Part shown: positions 26,170-32,908 of the stretch, piece by piece | Layout: every line of letters begins with the position of its first letter | Position numbering within the stretch: the first letter of the stretch is position 1 | Source: an uncultured bacterium | Lineage (GTDB): Bacteria; Cyanobacteriota; Vampirovibrionia; Gastranaerophilales; Gastranaerophilaceae | Assembly (NCBI GenBank): GCA_947169755.1 | Contig: CAMVQX010000001.1 | Location: forward strand, 1-40,756 | Direction of reading: 5' to 3' | Length of the DNA: 40,756 bases | Program-made: the position numbers and the translations under genes | The notes under the pieces: model-generated | Databases searched by the model: none | What the model was told of the DNA's origin: nothing | The model's input: only the letters and a program-made list of their open reading frames with translations

Positions 26170-26376
26170 TCAAATTTTGAAATTTCGCGGAATCTATGTA
26201 CCCAAGTCCTTTACTGTTTATTGTAAATTCTTAAATAGGAAGATTGGCGGGGGTAGATATATGTAGGCTAGCTATTGAATTTTCACGTTACTTTTTTAAA
26301 CGCAATTCGTGCAATTACGGACCATATATCGTTACCGTTCACTATGCAAAATTTCTATTGTGGAAATATTCTTTTG
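26170..26376 (-). repeat. Noncoding spacer with degenerate copy of the array hairpin element
   Basis: No gene. At 26193-26262 the minus strand has AATCT-TCCTATTTAA ... AGATT-CCGCG, the same layout as elements at 27965, 32651, 33751 and 36111 but with a different, still complementary inner stem (AATCT/AGATT for GAAAGT/ACTTTC). The remainder (26263-26376) shows no clear feature. Confidence 0.5.
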
Positions 26377-26450
26377 TGCCCGCACCTAGATTCGAACTAG
26401 GGACCTCTTGTGTGTAAAACAAGTACTCTAAACCACTGAGTTATACGGGC
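26377..26450 (-). tRNA. tRNA-Val (TAC)
   Basis: Acceptor GCCCGTA/TGCGGGC, D arm ACTCAGTGGTTTAGAGT, anticodon loop TTTACAC in stem CTTGT/ACAAG, T arm CTAG-TTCGAAT. CCA not encoded. Confidence 0.95.
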
Positions 26451-26474
26451 AAATTTATAATTATAAAATGAAGT

Positions 26475-26918
26475 TTATTTGTGTTTAATATTTTTAGATC
26501 TGAAATTATCAGTTTGTGAATGACAGTTCGGACACAACAATTGCAAATTATCAAGTAAATGATTGCAACTATTTCCATCAATGTGATGAAGTTCTAAATT
26601 TAATGGTTTTCCATTCCATTCACTTATACCGCAACATTCACATTTGTTTTCTTTTATTCCCTCTTTAATCAATCTATTTTTCAATTTGAAAGATTGATAT
26701 TCAGGATGTTTTCCATTTAATATGTCTTGCAAATTATAAGCACTTGGACAAGGTTCACCTTTAACATCCTTTCCACCTTGATTAGGTTTATAACATCCAA
26801 ATTTTATAGCGTATTTTTTGAAAGTGTTAAAATGTAATCCTAAAATTTGAGAAGCTTGAGCCATACTTGAAGCAGTATTACAAACTTCTATAAACTTCTG
26901 TTCATCAATATTTACCAT
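26475..26918 (-). CDS. HNH homing endonuclease
   Basis: 147 residues from ATG 26918 (MVNIDEQKFIEVC); the frame continues into tRNA-Leu upstream and that part is not protein-like. N-terminal helix-turn-helix (SSMAQASQILGLHFNTFKK), then an HNH nuclease with CECCG, LELHHIDGNSCNH, LLCPNCHSQTDN. A free-standing mobile gene lying between tRNA-Leu and tRNA-Val; its stop is 25 bp from the tRNA-Val 5' end. Confidence 0.85.
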   Translation of the reverse strand: MVNIDEQKFIEVCNTASSMAQASQILGLHFNTFKKYAIKFGCYKPNQGGKDVKGEPCPSAYNLQDILNGKHPEYQSFKLKNRLIKEGIKENKCECCGISEWNGKPLNLELHHIDGNSCNHLLDNLQLLCPNCHSQTDNFRSKNIKHK

Positions 26919-26931
26919 AAAATATTTATTG

Positions 26932-27015
26932 TAGCCCGGGTGGGACTCGAACCCACACGCCCTTGCGGGCATCAGATCTTAAGTCTGACGTGTCTACCAA
27001 TTCCACCACCAGGCC
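26932..27015 (-). tRNA. tRNA-Leu (TAA)
   Basis: Class II. Acceptor GGCCTGG/CCGGGCT, anticodon loop CTTAAGA in stem TCAGA/TCTGA, long variable arm GCCCGCAAGGGC, T arm GTGGG-TTCGAGT-CCCAC. Confidence 0.95.
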
Positions 27016-27051
27016 ATCTGACAATATTTATATAATATTGTCATATTTTGT

Positions 27052-27552
27052 TTAAAATATTTCTTTTACAAATTCAACTTTATGCTTGCAAAGAGTTTCT
27101 CCATTTCTCAATCTTGTCAATCTGCTACAAAATTCTCTTTCAGTCAAAACTGTTTCAGAAATTTTTGATTTTCCAATGCTATGTACAAGTGTTGCATTTC
27201 CTGAAGCTTCAAGTGCTTTTCTAAAACTTTCGTTTTTGTAAAGTTCATCGTAAGCTTCATCAAGCAAATCTTGATACTCTTGAGAATCTCTTTTTATGGG
27301 ATGACCTTGAAAATACAAGGTTTGGTCTCTATACCAATTTTTAGGTTTTCCTTTTTTCTTTGCAGCAAAACCGACAAGTTTGAAAACTTCGGCTTGCATT
27401 TCAGGAGACTTAAACTTAAGTCCTTGCAAAAAACCTTCCATTGAATTGCATTGAAAACCTCTAAAAACAAAAGGATGAGGTGAAAAATTTGACAATGCTT
27501 TTCCTGGATAGTTTTTATTGTTTCCTCCAACTTCCATAATTTCTTCTTCCAT
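27052..27552 (-). CDS. NADAR-domain protein
   Basis: 166 residues. NYPGKALSNFSPHPFVFRG (start), SMEGFLQGLKFKSPEMQ, KKGKPKNWYRDQTLYF and an LDEAYDELYKNESFRKAL helix match the NADAR family (YbiA/RIB superfamily). Some NADAR proteins remove ADP-ribose from guanine in DNA and act as antitoxins to DarT. Here it is a plausible counter-defence gene against DarT-like systems. Two further small genes lie upstream in the same operon. Confidence 0.8.
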   Translation of the reverse strand: MEEEIMEVGGNNKNYPGKALSNFSPHPFVFRGFQCNSMEGFLQGLKFKSPEMQAEVFKLVGFAAKKKGKPKNWYRDQTLYFQGHPIKRDSQEYQDLLDEAYDELYKNESFRKALEASGNATLVHSIGKSKISETVLTEREFCSRLTRLRNGETLCKHKVEFVKEIF

Positions 27553-27553
27553 A

Positions 27554-27748
27554 TTACTTTGTCAATTCTGCAATTTCTTCCAAAAATTGAGCTTCAACTT
27601 GTTTTCTAACTTTCTCTTCAAGTTTCATTTTCTCAATTTTGTCGTCAATGGAACCGCATTTACGATCCATTGTTTTTTCACTAATAAAATCGGTTTTTCC
27701 GGTACGTTTTCTTTTGCCAAGATTTTTGGTCTTAAATGTATCGCTCAT
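27554..27748 (-). CDS. Small basic protein (64 aa)
   Basis: Start chosen at MSDTFKTKNLGKRKRTG (27748); eight upstream residues in frame overlap the previous gene. Contains a KMKLEEKVRKQVEAQFLEE helix. Directly before the NADAR gene (1 bp). Unknown function; may be NADAR's partner. Confidence 0.5.
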   Translation of the reverse strand: MSDTFKTKNLGKRKRTGKTDFISEKTMDRKCGSIDDKIEKMKLEEKVRKQVEAQFLEEIAELTK

Positions 27749-27749
27749 A

Positions 27750-27932
27750 TCAATTATTATATAAACTATCAATTTCTTTGTTTACTTCTTCTTCCAATTT
27801 TTTCATATCTGGATCAGGAATAGACGCCGGTTCACAATGAATAGGTTTGGGTTCCATACACAAAAGAGTATGTCCTTCAACATCCCATCTGTTGCACGGT
27901 TTTGGACCGTGAATACACTCAAAACAACTCAT
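27750..27932 (-). CDS. Small Cys-rich protein (60 aa)
   Basis: MSCFECIHGPKPCNRWDVEG has CxxC and another Cys, then LLCMEPKPIHC: a likely zinc-binding knuckle followed by an acidic helical tail. First gene of the NADAR operon. No family recognised. Confidence 0.5.
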   Translation of the reverse strand: MSCFECIHGPKPCNRWDVEGHTLLCMEPKPIHCEPASIPDPDMKKLEEEVNKEIDSLYNN

Positions 27933-27964
27933 ATATCTAATTTTTAATTTAATTTAAAATAAAC

Positions 27965-28022
27965 GCGGAAAGTATAGAATTGTAAATAGGCAATTTTTTT
28001 GAATAGGAACTTTCTTTGTGTA
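27965..28022 (-). repeat. Array hairpin element b
   Basis: Minus strand AAAGAAAGT-TCCTATT ... ACTTTCCGC. Inner stem GAAAGT/ACTTTC. The loop contains a second small hairpin (AATTG/CAATT) also present in the element at 32651. Between the spacer after tRNA-His and the small Cys-rich gene. Confidence 0.65.
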
Positions 28023-28105
28023 TTAGCGAATGAACAGATGATCAAATCTATTCATCCCAGATTGTTGCGTCGACTAGCAATCTACCACTCTTATATTTTT
28101 TGATT

Positions 28106-28173
28106 ACCGACCAATAGGATGCAGAAAAGGTGCTTGATGTCTAGTCACAACAGGCTTCAAAAACTGCAGGTCG
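28106..28173 (-). ncRNA. Structured spacer after tRNA-His
   Basis: Immediately 3' of tRNA-His, nested pairs CGACC/GGTCG and TGCAG/CTGCA enclose a 35-nt loop. 28023-28105 holds a further hairpin (TTGC/GCAA with loop TAGTCGAC). No match recognised. Confidence 0.35.
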
Positions 28174-28247
28174 GGTGGTAAGCCGGATTCGAACCGGCGT
28201 CTCATGTTCCACAGACATGTGTTTTAACCAATTAAACTATAACCACC
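28174..28247 (-). tRNA. tRNA-His (GTG)
   Basis: Acceptor has the extra G-1:C73 pair diagnostic of His. Anticodon loop CTGTGGA, T arm GCCGG-TTCGAAT-CCGGC. One mismatch (position 6-67) in the acceptor. Confidence 0.93.
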
Positions 28248-28257
28248 ATATATAAAA

Positions 28258-29205
28258 TTATTTAAACTTTCTTCCTTTTAACCAGCCAATAGACAAATAA
28301 TATTCCAAATCTTCTTTTTTAATCTTTTTGTTTTCTTTATCGTTGTATATCCAGCATGTGTTATATTGAGAATTTTTTTCTCCTTTTTGATATTGTAATT
28401 TTTTATGAGCTTCGTGTATTTTAATGTTTTTAATTTCTTTTTCTTTATACGTTTTTCCTATTTTATAACCGTTATCTAAATATATTTGCAAGTCTTTTTC
28501 ATATATCCTTATACATTCATTCTCATTGCAAACCCATCTACTTTTTCGTTCAATATTTTTTAAGCTTTCACGAATATGTAATTTATGTTCATCTGTAAAT
28601 ACATGTTTTGATTTAAATACTGGTTTTAATTCTCCGCTTTTTATTCTTTCATCATTTTTGTCCACCCAATACTTTTTATTATTTTTGTCTGAACATAATC
28701 TTTTATTTTTATAAATAGAAAACAATTCTCCACTTTTTATTCTTTTGTCATCAGTATCAACAAAAAATCTGTTTCCGTTTATGTCCTGCATCAAACATTT
28801 ATTTGTCGTAACAGGAAAATATTCTCCATTTAAATATTTAGGATCGTTATCTGCACAACGAAAATAATTTCCATTTTTATCTTTAACAGAAACAGTATTC
28901 TTTGTTCCTTCGTAACTATATTTACCACCAGTCGCAATATTATAACAATTTACATCATGAACAAGTTCTTCTGTTACTATTTCTGATTCGTATTCAAATG
29001 CTTCTTTAGAAGTTAAAAAATATTTTAATATTTCTTTTGTAAAATTTTCAATTCCATATTTTTTATAAGCATAATGTAATTTAGTTCCAGAACCCATATA
29101 ACCATCTTCTAAATTATTGGTATTATGCACGCCATAATAAAAATGATTATTTATATTATTTGTTATTTTATAAAAATAATGATATTTATAAGTTTTGTTC
29201 GACAT
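28258..29205 (-). CDS. GIY-YIG homing endonuclease 1
   Basis: 315 residues. GIY-YIG nuclease at the start (YHYFYKITNNINNHFYYGVH, GSGTKLHYAYKKYG). Then three to four tandem modules of about 24 residues of type V-x-D-x-x-G-x-x-F...D-x-R-x-x-SGEL, and a C-terminal KxR-rich end. Paralogs at 29469 and 32899. The stop is 11 bp from the 5' end of tRNA-His. Confidence 0.85.
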   Translation of the reverse strand: MSNKTYKYHYFYKITNNINNHFYYGVHNTNNLEDGYMGSGTKLHYAYKKYGIENFTKEILKYFLTSKEAFEYESEIVTEELVHDVNCYNIATGGKYSYEGTKNTVSVKDKNGNYFRCADNDPKYLNGEYFPVTTNKCLMQDINGNRFFVDTDDKRIKSGELFSIYKNKRLCSDKNNKKYWVDKNDERIKSGELKPVFKSKHVFTDEHKLHIRESLKNIERKSRWVCNENECIRIYEKDLQIYLDNGYKIGKTYKEKEIKNIKIHEAHKKLQYQKGEKNSQYNTCWIYNDKENKKIKKEDLEYYLSIGWLKGRKFK

Positions 29206-29253
29206 ACTAAATAATTAATTATTTATTTATATATTCGAACTTTGTATAAATAA

Positions 29254-29287
29254 CAAATATATAAAAACTATTATTGCAATTTTTGAA
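29254..29287 (-). promoter_or_regulatory. Possible weak promoter for the GIY-YIG gene
   Basis: Perfect TATATTTG with, 20 nt upstream, TTCAAA instead of TTAACA (4 of 6). 49 nt from the ATG at 29205. Confidence 0.35.
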
Positions 29288-29307
29288 ATATTTTTTGCAA
29301 ATTATTG

Positions 29308-29380
29308 TGCGTCCGGCAGGACTCGAACCCGCGTTAAACCGATTTAGAGGCGGCTGCCTAATCCACTCAGCCACAGACGC
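29308..29380 (-). tRNA. Amber suppressor-type tRNA (CTA)
   Basis: Acceptor GCGTCTG/CGGACGC, D arm GGCTGAGTGGATTAGGC, anticodon stem GCCGC/TCGGT with loop CTCTAAA, variable TTAAC, T arm GCGGG-TTCGAGT-CCTGC. U33 and A37 are in place, so the anticodon reads CTA and decodes UAG. The 31-39 pair is C-T. Class I body, so it is not a Leu tRNA. Confidence 0.85.
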
Positions 29381-29382
29381 AA

Positions 29383-29458
29383 TTTGATGCTGTTGGTTAA
29401 GGTCAGCATCAAACCTTTGTGAATTTCATCTCACAAGTTGCAAATTTTTGAATAATTT
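29383..29458 (-). ncRNA. Two hairpins in the tRNA(CTA) leader
   Basis: TTTGATGCTG/CAGCATCAAA (10 bp, 11-nt loop) next to the tRNA, preceded by TTGTGA/TCACAA. Like other spacers in the array, the leader is a stable stem, here without the TCCTAT core. Confidence 0.5.
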
Positions 29459-29468
29459 TCCATCATTC

Positions 29469-30500
29469 TCAATTGCAACTGCGGTTATTTGATTTGCCAA
29501 GTCGGGTTCTCTTTTTTATTTTACCGTTTTTATCTTTTTCTAAAAATCGTCCTTTTTCCCAACCATTATTGTTATAATATTGAAGTTCTGCTTTGTTTAT
29601 AAGTTTATTTTCAAAATTTTTATGAATCCAAATTTTTCCGTAATTAGGATTTTTTTCACCGGAAATATCAGGCATGTGTTCTGATATTTTTTTCTTAGTT
29701 TCATCACTTAAAGTATGGCCACAACGATTTGGCTTTAATTCTCCTGAAATATACCTTGGATCATTTTTATAAACAGAATAAAATTTTCCATGTTTATCTT
29801 TTACTGTAATTCTTCCTTTTGTTGGATGAATATATTTTTCAGAATCATAATCTTCTTTTTTTATTCTTTTATATTTTCCGTCTTCTGTTTTTACGTTTAC
29901 AAAGCCTTTTTGTATTGGAACTAATTGTCCTGACAATACTCTTTCGTCGTAAATGGATACATTATATACACAGCCTGTATTGTCAACATACATACTTCTT
30001 TCTTTTTGAAATGAAACTAATTCTCCAGATAAATATCTTTCATCGTTTACAGGAACTCTATATGTTTTTCCTGATAAATCTTTAGTTAAAACAAAACCTT
30101 TTTGTATTGGAACTAATTCTCCAGATAAATATCTTTCATCTGTCATGTCAACCATAAAGGTATTATTGTCATTATCTTTAACAGAAATCTTGCCGTAGCA
30201 TGCACTTCCTCCAGCACCGCCAGTACAAATATTATAACACTCGTTTATATTAATTAAATCTTCTGTAACAACTTCTGCTTCATACTTGTATGCTTCGGCT
30301 GCTGTATTAAAATATTTAAGTATTTCTTTTACAAAATTTTCAATTCCGTATTTTTTATAAGCATAATGCAATCTTTTTCCAGATCCCATATAACCGTCGT
30401 TTATATCATCTGTGCTGTGTACTCCATAATAAAAATGGCCATTAATTGTATTTGTTATTTTATAAAAATAATGATACTTTGATATTTTATATTTATTCAT
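29469..30500 (-). CDS. GIY-YIG homing endonuclease 2
   Basis: 343 residues from ATG 30500 (MNKYKISKYHYFYKITN); an ATG at 30515 lies in the inverted repeat. Nuclease domain to about residue 95, then five tandem modules such as MVDMTDERYLSGELVPIQKG, an NUMOD3-like HTLSDETKKKISEHM and a C-terminal basic end. More modules than its two paralogs. Confidence 0.85.
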   Translation of the reverse strand: MNKYKISKYHYFYKITNTINGHFYYGVHSTDDINDGYMGSGKRLHYAYKKYGIENFVKEILKYFNTAAEAYKYEAEVVTEDLININECYNICTGGAGGSACYGKISVKDNDNNTFMVDMTDERYLSGELVPIQKGFVLTKDLSGKTYRVPVNDERYLSGELVSFQKERSMYVDNTGCVYNVSIYDERVLSGQLVPIQKGFVNVKTEDGKYKRIKKEDYDSEKYIHPTKGRITVKDKHGKFYSVYKNDPRYISGELKPNRCGHTLSDETKKKISEHMPDISGEKNPNYGKIWIHKNFENKLINKAELQYYNNNGWEKGRFLEKDKNGKIKKRTRLGKSNNRSCN

Positions 30501-30501
30501 A

Positions 30502-30550
30502 AAAATTGTGTACAAGTATTTTATTATATATTTAACTTGTACACAATTTT
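30502..30550. repeat. 16-bp inverted repeat before GIY-YIG 2
   Basis: AAAATTGTGTACAAGT and its exact complement ACTTGTACACAATTTT separated by 17 nt. On the minus-strand RNA the hairpin ends in TTTTT one nt before the ATG at 30500, so it could terminate the upstream transcript, mask the start, or be an operator. Confidence 0.7.
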
Positions 30551-30556
30551 ATTCAT

Positions 30557-30849
30557 TTATTTTACTAAATTTAATTCACTAAACAAGTTTTTATGATTTA
30601 AAATAGCCAAAGAAGTAATTTTATTTAAATCAGACTCGATAAAATAAGAATAATCAATATTTAACTTGTCTAATTTATGCATCCAATATTCAACATCTGC
30701 ATACAAATATATTAAATATTCATTATTCCATTGATTTGGAAAATCTTTAATAAAATTCGCAATACAATGTCCTCCTTGAACGCACCCATAAACAGGATCT
30801 AGGGATTTGTCAATTAGAACGTATAATCTTCTTTCGTTCTACAAACCAT
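30557..30849 (-). pseudogene. PTH2-like peptidyl-tRNA hydrolase, frameshifted
   Basis: ATG 30849 overlaps the upstream stop (TGATG) and gives MVCRTKEDYTF then TAA. In the -1 frame the protein goes on LIDKSLDPVYGCVQGGHC, IANFIKDFPNQW, LNIDYSYFIESDLNKITSL to a stop at 30557. One missing base near 30817 would restore about 97 residues. VQGGH and the DL-ITSLAI end resemble phage PTH2-type proteins. True mutation, sequencing error or frameshifting cannot be told apart here. Confidence 0.5.
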
Positions 30850-31286
30850 CAGTCTTCTTTTCCATACTTTGCCTCCCACTCATTGATTTGATTGATTACT
30901 GCGCGAGCAGTATCTTCAATTTGGTGCCACCAATTTGTGTTGTACTCTTCGGAAAGAATCCAACATTTTTCTCCGCAACAGCGAATTACTGCATTTTTGT
31001 ACGTCTCTTCGTCAAATAAAACTTTAACAGGATTTCCTTTCCAGTCTTTTCTGACAACTGAGTCAACAAAAACGGGAAGCTCAATGCGATGTTTGCAAAT
31101 ATAATAAGCAATATATTTTATACAAAGCGGATAAGACGTATGTCTCAACTGTTCTGCAGCGTCATAACTGCTCATTTTGCGTTCACCGACTAATTTAACG
31201 GTTTTTCTTTGATTTTTGAGAAATCTCTGTTTCTCTGCATCTTGTTTGATTTCTTGTTTAATTTTTGATATAATGTTTTTTTCCAT
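30849..31286 (-). CDS. Hypothetical protein (145 aa)
   Basis: Begins MEKNIISKIKQEIKQDAEKQ with a basic helical N-terminus, then SYDAAEQLRHTSYPLCIKYI and CCGEKCWILSEEYNTNWWHQ. Coupled by TGATG to the PTH2-like frame. No family recognised. Confidence 0.55.
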   Translation of the reverse strand: MEKNIISKIKQEIKQDAEKQRFLKNQRKTVKLVGERKMSSYDAAEQLRHTSYPLCIKYIAYYICKHRIELPVFVDSVVRKDWKGNPVKVLFDEETYKNAVIRCCGEKCWILSEEYNTNWWHQIEDTARAVINQINEWEAKYGKED

Positions 31287-31450
31287 AATTCTTAATTTTA
31301 TTTTTGTTTTTAATTTTTGTTAATAACTCCGATAAAATAAGAACTATTAAGGAGGAACTTTTATATCAGCAATCTACAAGAATCCAGATGCAATCTACAT
31401 AAAATCTGTACCCATAGTTTACTGTTATTTTAATTATTTATTTGAATTTG
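31287..31450 (-). other. Noncoding leader between tRNA-Arg and the 30849 gene
   Basis: No gene. Part of it (GTACCC..., TTTACTGTTA) resembles the spacer near 26200. TTAACA occurs near 31318 but without a matching -7 box. Confidence 0.3.
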
Positions 31451-31524
31451 TACTCCCTCCGCGACTCGAACGCGGGACCTACGACTTAGAAGGACGTTGC
31501 TCTATCCAACTGAGCTAAGGGAGC
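31451..31524 (-). tRNA. tRNA-Arg (TCT)
   Basis: Acceptor GCTCCCT/AGGGAGT, D arm GCTCAGTTGGATAGAGC, loop CTTCTAA, T arm CCGCG-TTCGAGT-CGCGG. Confidence 0.93.
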
Positions 31525-31533
31525 ATATTAAAA

Positions 31534-31674
31534 ATTTGCGGAAAGTAAATACTCAATTGCTCTACCAGACTGAGCTACCTCCTCAATATTGTTTTTTTTT
31601 TTGAATTGCGAGGAGGGCAGGATTCGAACCTGCGACACATTGACCCTCAAATTATAGGAACCTTCTTTGCAAAT
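31534..31674 (-). tRNA. Circularly permuted tRNA 1 (loop TTGAGGG) inside hairpin element f
   Basis: Minus-strand order is 3' half then 5' half. 3' half (31650-31610): loop TTGAGGG, TCAAT, GTGTC, GCAGG-TTCGAAT-CCTGC, CCTCCTC. A 25-nt A-rich linker follows. 5' half (31584-31553): GAGGAGG, TA, GCTC-AGTCTGGTA-GAGC, A, ATTGA. The halves pair perfectly: acceptor 7 of 7, anticodon stem 5 of 5. The outer ends pair as the array hairpin: ATTTGC/GCAAAT and GAAGGT/ACTTTC. Anticodon by position is GAG, on a class I body. Confidence 0.85.
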
Positions 31675-31676
31675 CG

Positions 31677-31750
31677 TGCCGGTGGGTGGATTCGAACCAC
31701 CGTCTCCTCCTTATGAGAGAGGCGCAAGTAACCACCTCCGCTACACCGAC
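31677..31750 (-). tRNA. tRNA (CAT), Met or Ile2
   Basis: Acceptor GTCGGTG/CACCGGC, anticodon stem CCTCT/GGAGG with loop CTCATAA, T arm GGTGG-TTCGAAT-CCACC. Elongator Met or lysidine Ile2 cannot be separated. Its 3' end is 3 nt before permuted element f. Confidence 0.85.
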
Positions 31751-31925
31751 AAAAAGCAGGTTTGCCAATAGGTTGTCTCTACCTGCAAATACGACCACAG
31801 CATTTCGTATCTTTTCAGGATATTGCTGCCTCCTCCTTGAATGTTACCACCAAGGTTTATCACCTTAATCCTACTGACTTGGTTACAGAATTACAGAAAA
31901 CAAGAAACGTTTGCCGTTCCAAGCG
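31751..31925 (-). ncRNA. Candidate structured RNA between tRNA-Ser and tRNA(CAT)
   Basis: Hairpins on the minus strand: CCAAG/CTTGG enclosing AAGGT/ACCTT, AGGA/TCCT, ATACGA/TCGTAT, and a final GCAGGT/ACCTGC followed by TTTTTG that looks like a terminator. GC-richer than coding neighbours. No family recognised. Confidence 0.45.
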
Positions 31926-31931
31926 GGATAG

Positions 31932-32020
31932 CGGAGAGTAGAGGATTCGAACCTCTGGCCCGCATTAACGCGAGCAACTGCTTAGCAGGCAGCCCCGTTA
32001 GACCACTCCGGCAACTCTCC
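31932..32020 (-). tRNA. tRNA-Ser (GCT)
   Basis: Class II. Acceptor GGAGAGT/ACTCTCC, discriminator G, loop CTGCTAA in GCTGC/GCAGT, variable arm GCTCGCGTTAATGCGGGC. Confidence 0.95.
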
Positions 32021-32095
32021 GAATTGCAAAAAAACCCATAAATTCTTGTTTATAGGACTTTTGATTTCCTTCCCTATTGAGGGATGAACTTTGAC

Positions 32096-32155
32096 CTTCT
32101 CAACGGGATTCGAACCCGCCATCTCTCTACCGTTTGTTTTGTTATTGAGAAGATT
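32096..32155 (-). tRNA. tRNA-like minihelix lacking D and anticodon arms
   Basis: CTTCTCA/TGAGAAG acceptor and a GCGGG-TTCGAAT-CCCGT T arm are intact, but only 26 A-rich nt lie between them instead of about 41, with no D or anticodon stem. Either a decayed tRNA or an acceptor-T minihelix. The rest of 32021-32247 shows no gene. Confidence 0.4.
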
Positions 32156-32247
32156 CGATAGCAAACAGGTATTTAGTGAAATTGAATTACTCGAGTTTTT
32201 GACATCAATTTTATTATTAAATATTGTCTGTTTGTTGACTATCATTG

Positions 32248-32331
32248 TAGCCCGGGTGGGACTTGAACCCACACTCCCTTGCGGGAACTTGATTTTGAGT
32301 CAAGCGCGTCTACCAATTCCGCCACCGGGCC
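32248..32331 (-). tRNA. tRNA-Leu (CAA)
   Basis: Class II. Acceptor GGCCCGG/CCGGGCT, loop CTCAAAA, variable TTCCCGCAAGGGAG, T arm GTGGG-TTCAAGT-CCCAC. Confidence 0.95.
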
Positions 32332-32342
32332 ATTAAATTTTG

Positions 32343-32415
32343 CGGGAGCAGTAGGGATCGAACCTACGACCATCACCTTAACAGGGTGCCGCTCTACCGG
32401 CTGAGCTATACTCCC
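32343..32415 (-). tRNA. tRNA-Asn (GTT), copy 1
   Basis: Acceptor GGGAGTA/TGCTCCC, loop CTGTTAA, T arm GTAGG-TTCGATC-CCTAC. Its 3' part is identical to the truncated copy at 40722. Confidence 0.93.
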
Positions 32416-32572
32416 AAATTATCAAATAATTATAAAGGCTGTATCATTTTGCAAATACAATTTAATGGCGAAGGACTTCTGCTTTATTTCATACAGTTGT
32501 TTGTTTGTCGCAACCTCACTTTCCTCACCAACCTTTATTGCCGATTGCACCTGAACATTTATTATTTGATTG
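32416..32572 (-). ncRNA. Structured spacer between tRNA-Thr and tRNA-Asn
   Basis: No gene. Long pair CAAATAAT/ATTATTTG closes the spacer; inside are CTGTAT/ATACAG and a mini stem GCAGAAG-TC-CTTCGC that recalls the array hairpin. Confidence 0.35.
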
Positions 32573-32645
32573 AGCCAGAGGAGGGACTCGAACCCACGAC
32601 CGTCGGGTTACAAAACCGAAGCTCTACCAACTGAGCTACTCTGGC
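32573..32645 (-). tRNA. tRNA-Thr (TGT)
   Basis: Acceptor GCCAGAG/CTCTGGC, loop TTTGTAA, T arm GTGGG-TTCGAGT-CCCTC. Confidence 0.92.
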
Positions 32646-32650
32646 AAAAT

Positions 32651-32714
32651 TACGGCGAAAAGTAAGGAAATTGTAATAGGCAATTTTTTTGAAATAGGAA
32701 CTTTTTCTGCCGTT
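32651..32714 (-). repeat. Array hairpin element c
   Basis: Minus strand ACGGC-AGA-AAAAGT-TCCTATT ... ACTTTTC-GCCGT. Outer stem ACGGC/GCCGT, inner AAAAGT/ACTTTT. Starts 2 nt after the upstream tRNA-like 3' end and ends 5 nt before tRNA-Thr. Confidence 0.75.
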
Positions 32715-32716
32715 AG

Positions 32717-32793
32717 TTGGGGCGGAGGGGCTTGAACCCACGTGCAACCAACTACCCTTTCGACTGTTTATAAGACAGAGGGGATACGCCCCA
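32717..32793 (-). tRNA. Aberrant tRNA-like unit (TAT loop), no D arm
   Basis: Acceptor TGGGGCG/CGCCCCA is perfect and GTGGG-TTCAAGC forms a T arm, with an anticodon hairpin CTGT-CTTATAA-ACAG (TAT, Ile). Only about 8 nt separate acceptor and anticodon stem, while 22 nt follow it, so a normal D arm is missing. Confidence 0.5.
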
Positions 32794-32816
32794 ATGTTTC
32801 ATAACTTTTGTTTTTG

Positions 32817-32908
32817 CGGAGGCAGAGGGACTCGAACCCTCACCCCGGTTTAACCCGAGTACTAACGGTTTTCAAGACCGTCCCCTTGCCAATTAGGGTT
32901 ATGCCTCC
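32817..32908 (-). tRNA. tRNA-Ser (TGA)
   Basis: Class II. Acceptor GGAGGCA/TGCCTCC, loop CTTGAAA, long variable arm ACTCGGGTTAAACCGGGGT. The stop codon of the GIY-YIG gene 3 lies in its first 10 nt. Confidence 0.94.

Noticed and set aside
27965..28022. Resemblance of GAAAGTTCCTATTC to the yeast FRT half-site
   Set aside because: The shared letters come from the hairpin core; spacing and the other half-site do not fit, and the element varies by RNA covariation, not as a DNA recombination site.
31751..31925. GGAGGCAGCA as a 16S fragment
   Set aside because: A single 10-nt word; expected by chance in this much sequence.
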